64,000 nt of DNA from Paraburkholderia phosphatilytica (GCF_003443895.1 NZ_QQOA01000036.1:1-64000), one strand, 5' to 3'; counted from the stretch's first letter, positions 1 through 9,168 are shown. Translations and numbers: made by a program. The notes: generated by a model from the letters alone, not told the origin.

Positions 1-449
1 GACGCCTCGGTCTTGCCGACGATCACCGTCACGCGCTCCGCGTTGCCCGAGTCGTACACCTCGCGTTCGTAGGCCACCGCGCGAATCCGCGAGCCGGCCA
101 GACTCGTGTGATAGAACACCGGAACGCGCGCCGGACCCGGCGGCCCTTCGAGGTCCGGGTTGCCGCCCAGCAGCCGGTCGCCGTTCACGACGACCTTGTA
201 GAACACCTGATCCTTATACGGCGACTCGAAAATTTCGAGCGCCGCGGGCGGGATGACCGCGGTCAGCGAGCCATTGTCCCAGTCGACGTCTTCGATGATG
301 GTGCGCGCCGACGACAGCAGCGCATTGTCCTGCAGCAGATCGGCGGTTTGCCGCGCCGCCTCGTACGACATGCTGCCCGTCACAAACACGAACGCTGCCA
401 AAGGCAGCAGGAGCCACAGCAGCAGACGCGCGCGCAGGCTTGGCAACAT
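1..449 (-). CDS. Sensor histidine kinase, TctE-like, N-terminal part (cut by window edge)
   Basis: About 149 codons are visible, reading leftward off the window edge. The N-terminus is a membrane anchor (MLPSLRARLLLWLLLPLAAF), followed by an extracytoplasmic region with the feel of the two-component sensor N-terminal domain (2CSK_N) of TctE/QseC-like kinases: SYEAARQTADLLQDNALL, then FYKVVVNGDRLLGG and a stretch ending in VIVGKTEAS. No catalytic region is inside the window, so kinase activity is inferred from the family. I chose the ATG at 449 because GGAGAG lies 6-7 bases upstream; an in-frame ATG at 473 would add eight residues. The gene starts 107 bases after the stop of the ABC permease on the same strand, so it may be co-transcribed with it. 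TctE homologues usually pair with an OmpR-family regulator, expected beyond the left edge. Confidence 0.7.
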   Translation of the reverse strand, partial: MLPSLRARLLLWLLLPLAAFVFVTGSMSYEAARQTADLLQDNALLSSARTIIEDVDWDNGSLTAVIPPAALEIFESPYKDQVFYKVVVNGDRLLGGNPDLEGPPGPARVPVFYHTSLAGSRIRAVAYEREVYDSGNAERVTVIVGKTEA

Positions 450-555
450 CGGGAACTCTCCGGCATTCGTCATGCGCGCCCCGGACCGGCGCGACACGCT
501 CTCTGTTTCCGCCGGACGGGAAAGCGATTCGCTTCCCGTCCAGCCACATCCTCGT

Positions 556-1416
556 TCAGAAGGCTGCGGGCCTCCACTTCAGCAGGCGCTTTTCCAGCGC
601 CGTCAGCAGATAGTCGGTAGACAGCGCGACCACCGCCAGCACGATCATCGCCGCGAATACGCCGCTCGCATTGAACGCGCCCTGCGCGGTCGAGATCAGG
701 AGACCGATACCCTGCTTCGAACCGAGAAACTCGCCCACCACCGCGCCGACCAGCGCGAAGCCGAAGCTCACGTGCAGGCTCGCGAGAATCCACGACAGCG
801 CGGACGGAATCACGACGGCCGTCGTCACCTGACGCTTCGACGCACCCAGAATCTGTGCATTCGCGATCATGTAGCGGTCTGCTTCGCGCACGCCCTGGAA
901 CGCATTGCCGAACACGACGAAGAACACCATCACGACCGCCAGCGCCACCTTCGACGCCATGCCGAGACCGAGCGCGATCACGAACACGGAGCCGAGCACC
1001 ACGCGCGGAATCGAATTCGCGACCTTGATGTAAATGCTGAAGACATCGGAGAGCAGCTTGTTGCGGCCCAGCACCACGCCGCACACGATACCCCCGGCGG
1101 AGCCGATCAGAAAGCCGAGCAGGGTTTCCTCCAGGGTCACCCACACCTGCACGAGCAGCGGCCCCTGCGAGGTGCCGTTCTGGAACCAGTCGACGATCTG
1201 CAGGAAGATCAGCGACGGCATCGAGAAGAAGAACGGGTCGATCCATTTCTGCCGCCCCGCCACTTCCCATCCGCCGAGCACGACGATGAGAACGAGGATG
1301 CGCAGGCCGATGATCAGCGCGTGCCGTTGCCGCAACTGGCGCTGGGCGATCTGCTCGGCCTTGGCCGGCGATAGGCTGTCGAAGGACATGTTCAAGGTGC
1401 TGTTGCGGGATGCCAT
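556..1416 (-). CDS. ABC transporter permease, nitrate/sulfonate/taurine type
   Basis: This 286-residue integral membrane protein resembles SsuC/TauC-type permeases (BPD_transp_1 fold). The first membrane segment is near residues 35-53 (LIIGLRILVLIVVLGGW); a conserved permease core follows, with the cytoplasmic EAA-like loop around residues 185-205 (ANAQILGASKRQVTTAVVIP) that docks on the ATPase. The C-terminus carries GSKQGIGLLISTAQGAF, typical of this family. It is the third gene of a three-gene importer (binding protein 2358-3371, ATPase 1441-2247, permease), 24 bases after the ATPase stop. The substrate cannot be read from the sequence: relatives import nitrate, alkanesulfonates, taurine or pyrimidine precursors. 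The start at 1416 has only a weak GGA upstream; a second ATG at 1389 is possible. Confidence 0.85.
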   Translation of the reverse strand: MASRNSTLNMSFDSLSPAKAEQIAQRQLRQRHALIIGLRILVLIVVLGGWEVAGRQKWIDPFFFSMPSLIFLQIVDWFQNGTSQGPLLVQVWVTLEETLLGFLIGSAGGIVCGVVLGRNKLLSDVFSIYIKVANSIPRVVLGSVFVIALGLGMASKVALAVVMVFFVVFGNAFQGVREADRYMIANAQILGASKRQVTTAVVIPSALSWILASLHVSFGFALVGAVVGEFLGSKQGIGLLISTAQGAFNASGVFAAMIVLAVVALSTDYLLTALEKRLLKWRPAAF

Positions 1417-1440
1417 GGGTTATTCCGTAGTTCTGACGGG

Positions 1441-2247
1441 TTACGCGATCTGCACTTCTTCGCGCAGGTCATGCCAGATGTCGCGCGAGATTTCGATGAA
1501 ACGGGGTTCGTAGCGGATCTCCGACGTGATGCGCGGACGCGGCAGATCGATCTCGTAGACCTTCTTCAGCGTCGCGGGGCGCGCCGTCAGCACGAATACT
1601 CGATCGGCCAGCGCGATCGCTTCCTCGAGATCGTGCGTGACGAACACCACCGAACCCGCGTTCGCGGACCACAGTTGCAGCAGTTCGTCCTGCATCAGCG
1701 TGCGGGTCTGCATGTCGAGCGCCGAGAACGGCTCGTCCATCAGCAGGATTTCCGGCTTGTTGATGAAGGTCTGCGCGAGCGCGACGCGCTTGCGCATGCC
1801 GCCCGACAGTTGATGCGGATAGTGCTTCGCGAATTTTTCCAGACCGACGCGGCGCAGCCACTGGTTCGCTTCGTCGTAGGCCGCGGACTTCGAGCGGCCG
1901 CGAAACAGCGGGCCCGCCGCGACGTTGTCGATCACCGAGCGCCACGGAAACACCGCGTCCGCCTGGAACACGAAGCCGATGCGCGGATCGATGCCGTCCA
2001 CCGGCGCGCCCATCACGCGCACTTCGCCGGCGGTCGGCTTCAGGAGGCCCGTGATCATGCTGAGCGTCGTCGACTTGCCGCAGCCGGTCGGCCCGACGAT
2101 CGCGACGAACTCGCCTTGCGCGACGGACATGCTGAAATCGCGCAGCGCGACGGTCGCCTTGCCGTCCGGCGAAATGAAGCGGCACGACACCGAGCGAAAC
2201 TCGATTACCGGCGTGTCCTGGGTTTGCTGGGATTGAACCGGGCTCAT
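1441..2247 (-). CDS. ABC transporter ATP-binding protein, nitrate/sulfonate/taurine type
   Basis: This 268-residue ATPase powers the importer encoded by its neighbours. All nucleotide-binding motifs are intact: Walker A GPTGCGKST (about residues 52-60), Q-loop GFVFQADAVFPW, signature LSGGMRKR (about 144-151), Walker B EILLMDEPF and the switch histidine in FVTHD. The PW after the Q-loop and LSGGMRKR instead of LSGGQ are common in SsuB/TauB-type ATPases. It lies 110 bases after the binding-protein stop and 24 bases before the permease start, so the three genes probably form one transcript. Confidence 0.88.
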   Translation of the reverse strand: MSPVQSQQTQDTPVIEFRSVSCRFISPDGKATVALRDFSMSVAQGEFVAIVGPTGCGKSTTLSMITGLLKPTAGEVRVMGAPVDGIDPRIGFVFQADAVFPWRSVIDNVAAGPLFRGRSKSAAYDEANQWLRRVGLEKFAKHYPHQLSGGMRKRVALAQTFINKPEILLMDEPFSALDMQTRTLMQDELLQLWSANAGSVVFVTHDLEEAIALADRVFVLTARPATLKKVYEIDLPRPRITSEIRYEPRFIEISRDIWHDLREEVQIA

Positions 2248-2357
2248 CAGGTATTTCCATTGAATGGCCGGCGCTGCGCGTGTCGCAGCCCCGGCGTCAC
2301 AGTCGTATCAGGCACGCGTCGCCGCATGCCCGGAATGCAGGCACTCGTAGCGCAGCG

Positions 2358-3371
2358 TCACTTCGCGCTGACGAAGTCGTTCGTGTAGGTTTTCGCGAGA
2401 TCGACGTGCTTGCCCTTCACCGAAGGATTGAAGGCCGACAGCACCTTCAGCACCGTTGCCGGACCGTCGGCGGGCATCTTGCCGTCCGGCGTGTACATCG
2501 GCAGCGAGGCCTTCAGCGCGCTCACGTAGAGCGTCTTGTCCTTTTGATAGTCGGCGGGCATCTTCGCGGCGATTTCGTCGGCGCTATGCGTATGGATGAA
2601 CTGCATCGTGCGCGCGAATGCATGCGCGAGCTTCGCGGCTTCGGCCTTGTGCGAATCCGCCCACGCCGCCTGCACGTACAGGCTGGCGGCCGGATAGGTG
2701 CCGCCGAGCGCGGCCTTCGTGCCGTCCACGGTGCGCATGTCGACCAGCACCTTCGCTTCGCCGGTCTTTTCCAGCGCGGACACTGTCGGTTCCGTGGTCA
2801 TGCCGGCATCGATGCGGCCTTGCTTGATCGCCGCGATGAAGGTCGCGTCGGCGCCCACCGGCAGCATCGTGTAGTCGCTCGTCTGCACGCCGTGCTGGCC
2901 GGCAAGGTACTGCGTGAGAAAGCTGGTCGACGAACCGAGGCCCGTCACGCCCAGCGTTTTCCCCTTGACGTCGCCCATCGAATGGATCGTGTCGGCCGCT
3001 TTCGTCGACACCATTTCGACCTCGCCCGGCACCTGGCCGAGCACGGCGATCGCCTTGACTTCCTTGCCCTTCGTCTGCAGATCGATCGTGTGATCGTAGA
3101 AGCCCACGACGCCTTGCACGGCGCCCGCGAGCAGTTCGTTTTCGGCATCGACGCCGGCCGGTTGCGACAGCAGTTCGACGTCGAGACCTTCGTCCTTGAA
3201 GTAGCCGAGTTCTTCGGTCAGACGGGCCGGCAGATAGATCAGCTTGGTGATGCCGCCAACCATGATCGTGATCTTCGACGCGTCGTCGGCCATCGCATGT
3301 TGCGACGCAATAGCGGCAAAGATGCTCGCGGCGAGCGCGATCTGGCGAAACGTGTGGCGAGTGGCGCGCAT
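2358..3371 (-). CDS. Periplasmic substrate-binding protein, NMT1/THI5-like
   Basis: This 337-residue exported protein is the likely first gene of the ABC importer. A Sec signal peptide is visible (basic MRATRHTFRQ, hydrophobic core IALAASIFAAIA, cleavage after HAMA). The mature protein begins with KITIMVGGITKLIYLPARL, then LGYFKDEGLDVELLSQPAG, the usual opening of NMT1/THI5-like and SsuA/TauA-like binding proteins, with GGTYPAASLYVQ further on. A GGAGA ribosome site precedes the ATG. The ligand is unknown: SsuA-like proteins bind sulfonates, NMT1-like ones often thiamine or pyrimidine precursors. I looked upstream for a TPP riboswitch and found no convincing THI-box core, which argues mildly against thiamine. 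Confidence 0.85.
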   Translation of the reverse strand: MRATRHTFRQIALAASIFAAIASQHAMADDASKITIMVGGITKLIYLPARLTEELGYFKDEGLDVELLSQPAGVDAENELLAGAVQGVVGFYDHTIDLQTKGKEVKAIAVLGQVPGEVEMVSTKAADTIHSMGDVKGKTLGVTGLGSSTSFLTQYLAGQHGVQTSDYTMLPVGADATFIAAIKQGRIDAGMTTEPTVSALEKTGEAKVLVDMRTVDGTKAALGGTYPAASLYVQAAWADSHKAEAAKLAHAFARTMQFIHTHSADEIAAKMPADYQKDKTLYVSALKASLPMYTPDGKMPADGPATVLKVLSAFNPSVKGKHVDLAKTYTNDFVSAK

Positions 3372-3702
3372 AGCTTGTCTCCGTTGTTGTCATCGCGGCG
3401 GACTGCCGCGTGTGTGTCGATGGCGGGATTCTATTGGCCGAAACCCTTCTCCCTGCTTTCACACCAAGCCGTCTGACGTAAGGGGTTTCCATGATCTTTA
3501 GCGGCCGCGTGAATCGATCTCGCTCAATCCTTAAGGGACGCTTAAGCGAACGGATTTTCTTGTTGATCTATGCGACAAACCACACCAATCCTCAAGAGAC
3601 AGCGAAACGAAAGTCCCGCTTCACGGATAAGCCTTACGCGCGATGCACATTGACAATCCTTACCGCGCATTTCTCACTCGCAACCAACAGGAAGGGGGAG
3701 TC
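3372..3702. other. Divergent intergenic region between the ABC importer and the exported phosphatase
   Basis: These 331 bases separate divergent genes and hold no ORF I can support. The main feature is the CTTAAG-N5-CTTAAG direct repeat at 3530-3546, annotated separately and almost equidistant from both start codons. A TTGACA at 3650-3655 has no credible -10 at the right spacing and lies too close to the phosphatase start to be trusted. No terminator or riboswitch was recognised. Confidence 0.6.
3530..3546. promoter_or_regulatory. PmrA/QseB-type operator, CTTAAG-N5-CTTAAG
   Basis: Two perfect CTTAAG half-sites (3530-3535 and 3541-3546) are separated by GGACG. This equals the PmrA-box layout (YTTAAK-N5-YTTAAK) known for OmpR-family regulators, with an 11-bp period that places both half-sites on one DNA face. 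CTTAAG is its own reverse complement, so the site could serve either direction: it is 157 bases from the phosphatase start at 3703 and 159 bases from the binding-protein start at 3371. A weak -10-like TATGCG follows the second half-site by 22 bases on the plus strand, slightly favouring the phosphatase. Three further copies of the pattern occur near the right end of the window. Confidence 0.55.
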
Positions 3703-5379
3703 ATGGAACGAGCAATACGAAGGAAACAACTCGGCAAGCTGGTAAGTTTCAGCATCGCGGCACTCGCTGCGATTCACTGCGCAGATGCATCCGCGGACGA
3801 CGATCACGGGAACCGCGGCGATCGCCACGGCGACACGAAGCACGTGCTCCTGATCAGCTTCGACGGTCTGCATGAACAGGACGTCGCGCGTTGTATCGCC
3901 GGCAACACCTGCCCGAATCTCGCGGTACTCGCGAAGTCGGGTCTCACCTATACGAACGCACACACGCCTGGGCTGTCGGATTCGTTCCCGGGCCTCACCG
4001 CGCTTCTCACGGGGGGCTCGCCGAAAACAGCCGGCCTCTTCTACGACGTCTCGTATGACCGCACGCTGTACTCGCCGTCCGACCCGACGTGCTCCGGCAA
4101 GCAAGGCTGGAACGTCGTGTTCGACGAAACGACGGGCATCGATGCCGAAAACGGCGGCGTGTTGAAGAACCTGAACGGCGGCGGCGCGTTCAATCCGCAG
4201 GCCATTCCGCATGCGATGGTCAACGGCGCGTGCGTGCCGGTCTATCCGCACAACTACATCAAGACCAATACGCTTTTCGAAGTGGTCAAGGAAGACCGTC
4301 CCAATGCGCGCACCGCGTGGGCCGACAAGCACGCATGGGGTTACGACTGGGTCAACGGTCCCTCGGGCAAGGGCGTGGACGATCTCGCGCGCACCGAGAT
4401 CAACTCGATCGACCCGGTGACGCAAACGTACTATCTCGACACCTATACGCACACCGAGGTGTTCGACAACATCCACGTGCAGGAACTGATCAACGAGATC
4501 GACGGCCTCGACTCGACGGGCAAGACGAGCGTTCCGGTGCCGACGGTGTTCGGCGCGAACTTCCAGACGCTGAGCGTCGCGCAGAAGTCGCCGGTCGCGG
4601 ACAACGGCGGCTATCTCGACGCCGACTTCACGCCGGGTCAGCAGGTGAGCGGCGCGATCACGTACCTCGACAATGCGCTCGGCCGCCTCGTGTCGGAACT
4701 GAAGACGAAGAACCTGTATTCGTCGACGACGATCATCGTCACGGCGAAACATGGTCAATCGCCGACCGACCACACGAAGCTCGTCAAGAACGGCGACACG
4801 CTGACGAAGCTGCTGGAGACGAACAACTACCTGAACTCCGCAGGCAACTTCGGCCAGAACGCCACGACGACCGGAAACCTGAACGACGGTAGCGGTCTCG
4901 TCGGTACGGGCTTCGTGCAGACGGACGATGTGGGCCTCATCTGGCTGAACGATCAAAGCCAGCTGAGCGCGGTCGTGAAGACGCTGAAGGACAACCTGTC
5001 GTGCAACGCGCCGGGCATCTGCGCGGATGGTTCGCAGGCGTACATCCTGTACGGACCGCAACTCGCGGCGCGCTTCGGCAGTCCGCTGCAGGGCCGTACG
5101 CCCGACATCATCGTGCAGCCGAATCCGGGCGTGATCTATACGTCGAGCACCGCGAAGGATGAAGAGCACGGCGGCAACGCACCGGACGACAGCCACCTCG
5201 GCCTCGTGATCGAAGCGCCGGAAATCCATCACGGCGGACTCACGATCGATGACCGCGTGCTGACCACGCAGGTCGCACCGACGATCCTGCGCCTGCTCGA
5301 TCTCGATCCGAACCAGTTGCATTCGGTCGCGATCGAAGGGACGCAGACGCTGCCGGGTATCGGTTCGCGGCGGTTCTAA
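3703..5379 (+). CDS. Exported alkaline-phosphatase-superfamily phosphodiesterase/phosphatase
   Basis: This 558-residue protein belongs to the type I phosphodiesterase/nucleotide pyrophosphatase branch of the alkaline phosphatase superfamily. A signal peptide is followed by HVLLISFDGLHEQDV (first metal-ligand Asp), then LSDSFPGLTALLTGG, where Ser occupies the position of the nucleophilic Thr/Ser of NPP enzymes. Later come VTAKHGQSPTDH and DEEHGGNAPDDSHLG, which supply His and Asp metal ligands. The usual SDHG motif reads AKHG, so one typical metal-site Asp is replaced; this may be a subfamily trait. I chose the ATG at 3703 because of the GGAAGGGGGAG just upstream; starting at 3643 would put about 20 extra residues before the signal peptide. 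It stands alone. The CTTAAG box at 3530 suggests two-component control. The substrate is unknown. Confidence 0.8.
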   Translation: MERAIRRKQLGKLVSFSIAALAAIHCADASADDDHGNRGDRHGDTKHVLLISFDGLHEQDVARCIAGNTCPNLAVLAKSGLTYTNAHTPGLSDSFPGLTALLTGGSPKTAGLFYDVSYDRTLYSPSDPTCSGKQGWNVVFDETTGIDAENGGVLKNLNGGGAFNPQAIPHAMVNGACVPVYPHNYIKTNTLFEVVKEDRPNARTAWADKHAWGYDWVNGPSGKGVDDLARTEINSIDPVTQTYYLDTYTHTEVFDNIHVQELINEIDGLDSTGKTSVPVPTVFGANFQTLSVAQKSPVADNGGYLDADFTPGQQVSGAITYLDNALGRLVSELKTKNLYSSTTIIVTAKHGQSPTDHTKLVKNGDTLTKLLETNNYLNSAGNFGQNATTTGNLNDGSGLVGTGFVQTDDVGLIWLNDQSQLSAVVKTLKDNLSCNAPGICADGSQAYILYGPQLAARFGSPLQGRTPDIIVQPNPGVIYTSSTAKDEEHGGNAPDDSHLGLVIEAPEIHHGGLTIDDRVLTTQVAPTILRLLDLDPNQLHSVAIEGTQTLPGIGSRRF

Positions 5380-5398
5380 CGGCTAGTCAGCGCGCTTC

Positions 5399-5677
5399 TC
5401 AGTCGCCGGCGATGCTGTTCGCCGGCGACGAGGCGGACGCGGTCGTGCTCACGTCGTCGTGATGCGCGGCCGCCCACATCTCGCGGTTGTGCTGGATCAC
5501 GGCCGGCGACGGCGGATAGTTGTTCCGGTTCGTCGGCAGCAGGCCATCGGCTTCCGCCTGCACGAGCTGCGCGCGAACCTGCGCGCGGGTCAGTTCCGGT
5601 GCGCTCGTCTGTGCAAAGGCGCTTGCGCCGAAGGCGAGGCCGAGTGCGGCGATAACAGCATTGGTCAGGATCTTCAT
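5399..5677 (-). CDS. DUF4148 small exported protein
   Basis: This is a 92-residue exported peptide of the DUF4148 family, which is expanded in Burkholderia. The signal peptide is clear (MKILTNAVIAALGLAFGASA, cleaved after SAFA) and the mature part has the family pattern LTRAQVRAQLVQAEADG followed by NNYPPSP. The function of the family is unknown. I placed the start at 5677 because CTGGAG lies 8 bases upstream and the signal peptide begins there; the frame is open further upstream to 5818 but would add 47 residues without coding character. It converges with the phosphatase, with only 19 bases between their stops. Confidence 0.8.
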   Translation of the reverse strand: MKILTNAVIAALGLAFGASAFAQTSAPELTRAQVRAQLVQAEADGLLPTNRNNYPPSPAVIQHNREMWAAAHHDDVSTTASASSPANSIAGD

Positions 5678-5946
5678 GATGTCGCTCCAGTGAGATTGAG
5701 TAGGCATGGCACAGGCCACATGAGCCATTCTTCTCTCCCGACCTGAGGAGCCCCTTACCCGTGAATTACATTTTTGACATCTGCCGGCGGCCGCCCGCTC
5801 CGCTTGCGTTCCAGCCAAGATAACGAACCCGTAATGTGAGGGTCAGTATCGGGTAAAGCCCTGTTATTCACACTGCAGTCTCTCGAAGCCCGCGTCGCGC
5901 CGAAATTCGTTTCGCGCAACGCGCCGTCACTTCTCCAGAGACTTTC

Positions 5947-8900
5947 ATGTGGATTGTCAGGCTTGCCCTTCGCAGACCGTATACGTTCGTCGTGCTCGCC
6001 GTCCTGATCTTCGCGATCGGACCGCTCGCGATCATGCGCACGCCGACCGATATCTTCCCGAACATCGATATTCCGGTCGTCAGCATCGTCTGGACCTACA
6101 ACGGTTTCTCCGCGCAGGACATGGCGAACCGCATCACGTCCAGCTACGAGCGCGCGTTGACGTCGGACGTCGACGACATCGAGCACATCGAATCGCAGTC
6201 GCTCAACGGCGTATCGGTCGTGAAGATCTTTTTTCACCCCGGCGCCGACATCAACCGCGCGATTGCCGAAGCGGTGTCGAACTCCGAGTCGATCCTGCGC
6301 GTCCTGCCGCCCGGCACGCTGCCGCCGAACATCATCACGTACAACGCTTCGACCGTACCGATCCTGCAGCTTGGCCTGTCCAGCGACACGCTGTCCGAAC
6401 AGCAGCTGTACGACCTCGGCAACAGCTTCATCCGCACCCAGCTCGCGACGGTACAAGGCGCCGCGGTACCGCTGCCGTTCGGCGGCAAGGTCCGTCAGAT
6501 CATGATCGACATCGATCCGCGCGCGCTGCAGGCGAAAGGCCTCGCGCCGATCGACGTCGTCAACGCGGTAAACGCACAGAACCTGATCCTGCCCGGCGGC
6601 ACCGCGAAAATCGGTTCGCGCGAATACAACGTGCAGATGAACGGCAGCACGGACAGCGTCGCGGCGCTGAACAACCTGCCCATCAAGACGGTGGCAGGCG
6701 GCGTGGTCTACGTGCGCGACGTCGCGCAGGTTCGCGACGGCTATGCGCCGCAAACCAACATCGTGCGCAGCGACGGCAAACGCGGTGCGCTGCTCACGAT
6801 CGAGAAATCCGGCAATGCGTCGACGCTGACCATCATCCAGCAGGTCAAGGCGATGCTGCCGCACATCGCCGCGGGTCTACCCAGTGCGCTGAAGATCACG
6901 CCGCTGTCGGACCAGTCGGTGTTCGTGAAGTCCGCGATCACCGGCGTGGCGCGTGAAGCGCTGATCGCCGCCGCGCTGACCGCGATGATGATCCTGCTGT
7001 TTCTCGGCAGCTGGCGTGCGACGCTGATCATCGCGATCTCGATTCCGCTCGCGGTGCTCACCTCGCTGATCGCACTGGCCGCGCTGGGGCAGACGATCAA
7101 CATCATGACGCTCGGCGGCCTCGCGCTCGCGGTCGGCATTCTGGTCGACGACGCGACCGTCGCGATCGAGAACATCACGCATCATCTGGAGAACGGCGAG
7201 CCGTTGCACGATGCGATCCTGAAAGGCTCCGGAGAAATCGCGGTGCCGACCTTCGTGTCGACGCTGTCGATCTGCATCGTGTTCGTGCCGATGTTTCTGC
7301 TCTCCGGCGTGGCACGCTATCTGTTCGTGCCGCTCGCGGAAGCCGTGGTGTTCGCGATGTGCGCGTCGTATTTCTTCTCGCGCACGCTGGTGCCGACGCT
7401 CGCGATGTACCTGATGCGTCCGCGCGATCCGAACGCGCCGCAAGGCAACGGTGCGTTCGCGCGCCTTGCCCGTTTTCAGGCCGCGTTCGAGCGCCGTTTC
7501 GAAGCGTTGCGCACACGCTATCGTGAGGTGCTGGCACGCGCGATCGCCGCGCCGCGCGTTTTCATCGCGTCGTTTCTGCTGATCTGTATCGCGTCGCTCG
7601 CACTCGTTCCGTTCACGGGCCGCGACTTTTTCCCCTCGGTCGATACCGGCGAAATCCGTCTGCACGTTCGCGCGCCCACCGGCACCCGTATCGAGGAAAC
7701 CGCGCGTCTGACCGATCAGGTGGAGTCGACGATCCGCAGCGTGATTCCGAAGCAGGACCTCGCCGCGATGCTCGACAACATCGGCCTGCCGATCAGCGGC
7801 ATCAACCTCACTTACGATTCGTCGGACCCGATCGGCTCCGAAGATGCCGACGTGATGGTCACGCTTGCCGCTCACCACCGTCCCACCGCGCAATACGTGA
7901 CCAAGCTGCGCAACACGCTGAACCAGCGCTTTCCCGGCGTGACGTTCGCATTCCTGCCGGCCGACATCGTCAGCCAGATTCTGAACTTCGGACTGCCGGC
8001 GCCCATCGATATCCAGATCGTCGGCAACAAGCTCGATGCGAACCGCGCGGTGGCGAACCAGCTGCTCGCGAAGCTGCGCGGCGTGCGCGGTCTCGTCGAC
8101 GCGCGTATCCAGCAACCCGGCGACGAGCCGTCGATCAACGTCGACGTGGATCGCACGAAGGCGATCGAAGCCGGCCTCCAGCAGCGCGACGTGTCGCAGA
8201 ACCTGCTGATCGCGCTGTCCGGCAGCTCGCAGACCACGCCGAATTTCTGGCTCGACCCGAAGAACGGCGTGAGTTACCCGCTCGTCGCGATGGTCCCGCA
8301 ATACGCGATCCATTCGCTGCAGTCGCTCGAAAACGTGCCGCTCGCGAAGAACGGTGCGTCGCCGGTGTTCACAACCGGCCCCAACGGTCCTCAACCGGCG
8401 AACCTGCTCGGCACGCTGGGCACGCTGTCGCGCGGCACGCAACAAGCGGTGGTCTCGCACTACAACGTGCAGCCCGTGCTCGATATCTTCGCGTCCGCGC
8501 AGGGCCGCGATCTCGGCAGTGTTGCAACGGACGTGACGAAGCTCGTCGACGAAGCGAAGGCGCAGTTGCCGCCGGGCTCGTCGATCGTGATCCGCGGCCA
8601 GGTGCAGGCGATGCACGACTCGTTCGAAGGTCTCGCGAGCGGCCTCGCGTTCGCGATCGCACTGGTGTATCTGCTGATGGTCGTGAATTTCCAGTCGTGG
8701 ATCGATCCGCTGATCATCGTCAGCGGTTTGCCGGCTTCGCTCGCGGGCATCGCGTGGATGCTGTTCACTACCGGAACCACGCTGTCCGTACCGGCGCTGA
8801 CCGGCACGATCCTGTGTATCGGCATCGCGACGGCCAACAGCATTCTCGTCGTCACCCGCGCGCGCGAGTTGCTGCACGGTGGCGATGCCCCGCTGCACGC

Positions 8901-9168
8901 GGCGCTCGAAGCCGGCTTCAGCCGGTTCCGGCCGGTCTTGATGACCGCGCTCGCGATGCTGATCGGCATGCTGCCGATGGCGCTCGGCCTCGGCGACGGC
9001 GGCGAGCAGAACGCGCCGCTCGGCCGCGCGGTGATCGGCGGTCTCGCGATCGGCACCGTCTCGACCTTGCTGTTCGTGCCGGTCGTGTTCGGGCTCGTTC
9101 ATCAATGGCTCGCGAAGCGGCAGGCAGCGAAACCGCCGCGCGCCTCGGGCCAGCCGACGACGAACTGA
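5947..9168 (+). CDS. RND efflux transporter, inner-membrane pump (AcrB/MdtB-like)
   Basis: This 1073-residue protein is a full-length proton-driven RND pump of the AcrB fold. The opening MWIVRLALRRPYTFVVL is typical of the first membrane helix. The paired acidic residues of the proton relay are present in GILVDDATVAIENI (about residues 398-411), and the second half repeats the topology around residues 890-1050 (FAIALVYLLMVVNFQSWIDP). Porter-domain segments such as GRDFFPSVDTGEIRLHVRAP are conserved. It heads an operon with a membrane fusion protein (9221) and an outer-membrane channel (10482), followed by a CusRS-like pair. The HME signature for metal cations is not obvious, so an organic substrate is more likely despite the metal-type kinase. 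An ATG at 5947 follows CCAGAGAC. Confidence 0.88.
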   Translation: MWIVRLALRRPYTFVVLAVLIFAIGPLAIMRTPTDIFPNIDIPVVSIVWTYNGFSAQDMANRITSSYERALTSDVDDIEHIESQSLNGVSVVKIFFHPGADINRAIAEAVSNSESILRVLPPGTLPPNIITYNASTVPILQLGLSSDTLSEQQLYDLGNSFIRTQLATVQGAAVPLPFGGKVRQIMIDIDPRALQAKGLAPIDVVNAVNAQNLILPGGTAKIGSREYNVQMNGSTDSVAALNNLPIKTVAGGVVYVRDVAQVRDGYAPQTNIVRSDGKRGALLTIEKSGNASTLTIIQQVKAMLPHIAAGLPSALKITPLSDQSVFVKSAITGVAREALIAAALTAMMILLFLGSWRATLIIAISIPLAVLTSLIALAALGQTINIMTLGGLALAVGILVDDATVAIENITHHLENGEPLHDAILKGSGEIAVPTFVSTLSICIVFVPMFLLSGVARYLFVPLAEAVVFAMCASYFFSRTLVPTLAMYLMRPRDPNAPQGNGAFARLARFQAAFERRFEALRTRYREVLARAIAAPRVFIASFLLICIASLALVPFTGRDFFPSVDTGEIRLHVRAPTGTRIEETARLTDQVESTIRSVIPKQDLAAMLDNIGLPISGINLTYDSSDPIGSEDADVMVTLAAHHRPTAQYVTKLRNTLNQRFPGVTFAFLPADIVSQILNFGLPAPIDIQIVGNKLDANRAVANQLLAKLRGVRGLVDARIQQPGDEPSINVDVDRTKAIEAGLQQRDVSQNLLIALSGSSQTTPNFWLDPKNGVSYPLVAMVPQYAIHSLQSLENVPLAKNGASPVFTTGPNGPQPANLLGTLGTLSRGTQQAVVSHYNVQPVLDIFASAQGRDLGSVATDVTKLVDEAKAQLPPGSSIVIRGQVQAMHDSFEGLASGLAFAIALVYLLMVVNFQSWIDPLIIVSGLPASLAGIAWMLFTTGTTLSVPALTGTILCIGIATANSILVVTRARELLHGGDAPLHAALEAGFSRFRPVLMTALAMLIGMLPMALGLGDGGEQNAPLGRAVIGGLAIGTVSTLLFVPVVFGLVHQWLAKRQAAKPPRASGQPTTN

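Noticed and set aside
2280..3476. Plus-strand open frame of 398 codons over the ABC binding protein
   Set aside because: Composition is shadow-like (Arg/His-rich) and the minus strand carries a full binding protein with signal peptide.
3372..3500. TPP riboswitch upstream of the NMT1/THI5-like binding protein
   Set aside because: No CTGAGA core or second conserved arm was found in the leader.
3650..3655. TTGACA as a -35 element for the phosphatase
   Set aside because: No -10 at 16-18 bases, and the start codon is too close.
5763..5790. CusR-type palindrome upstream of the first RND operon (ATTACATTTTTGACAT)
   Set aside because: The halves do not form a real palindrome or a clean direct repeat; no second copy was found near the regulator gene.
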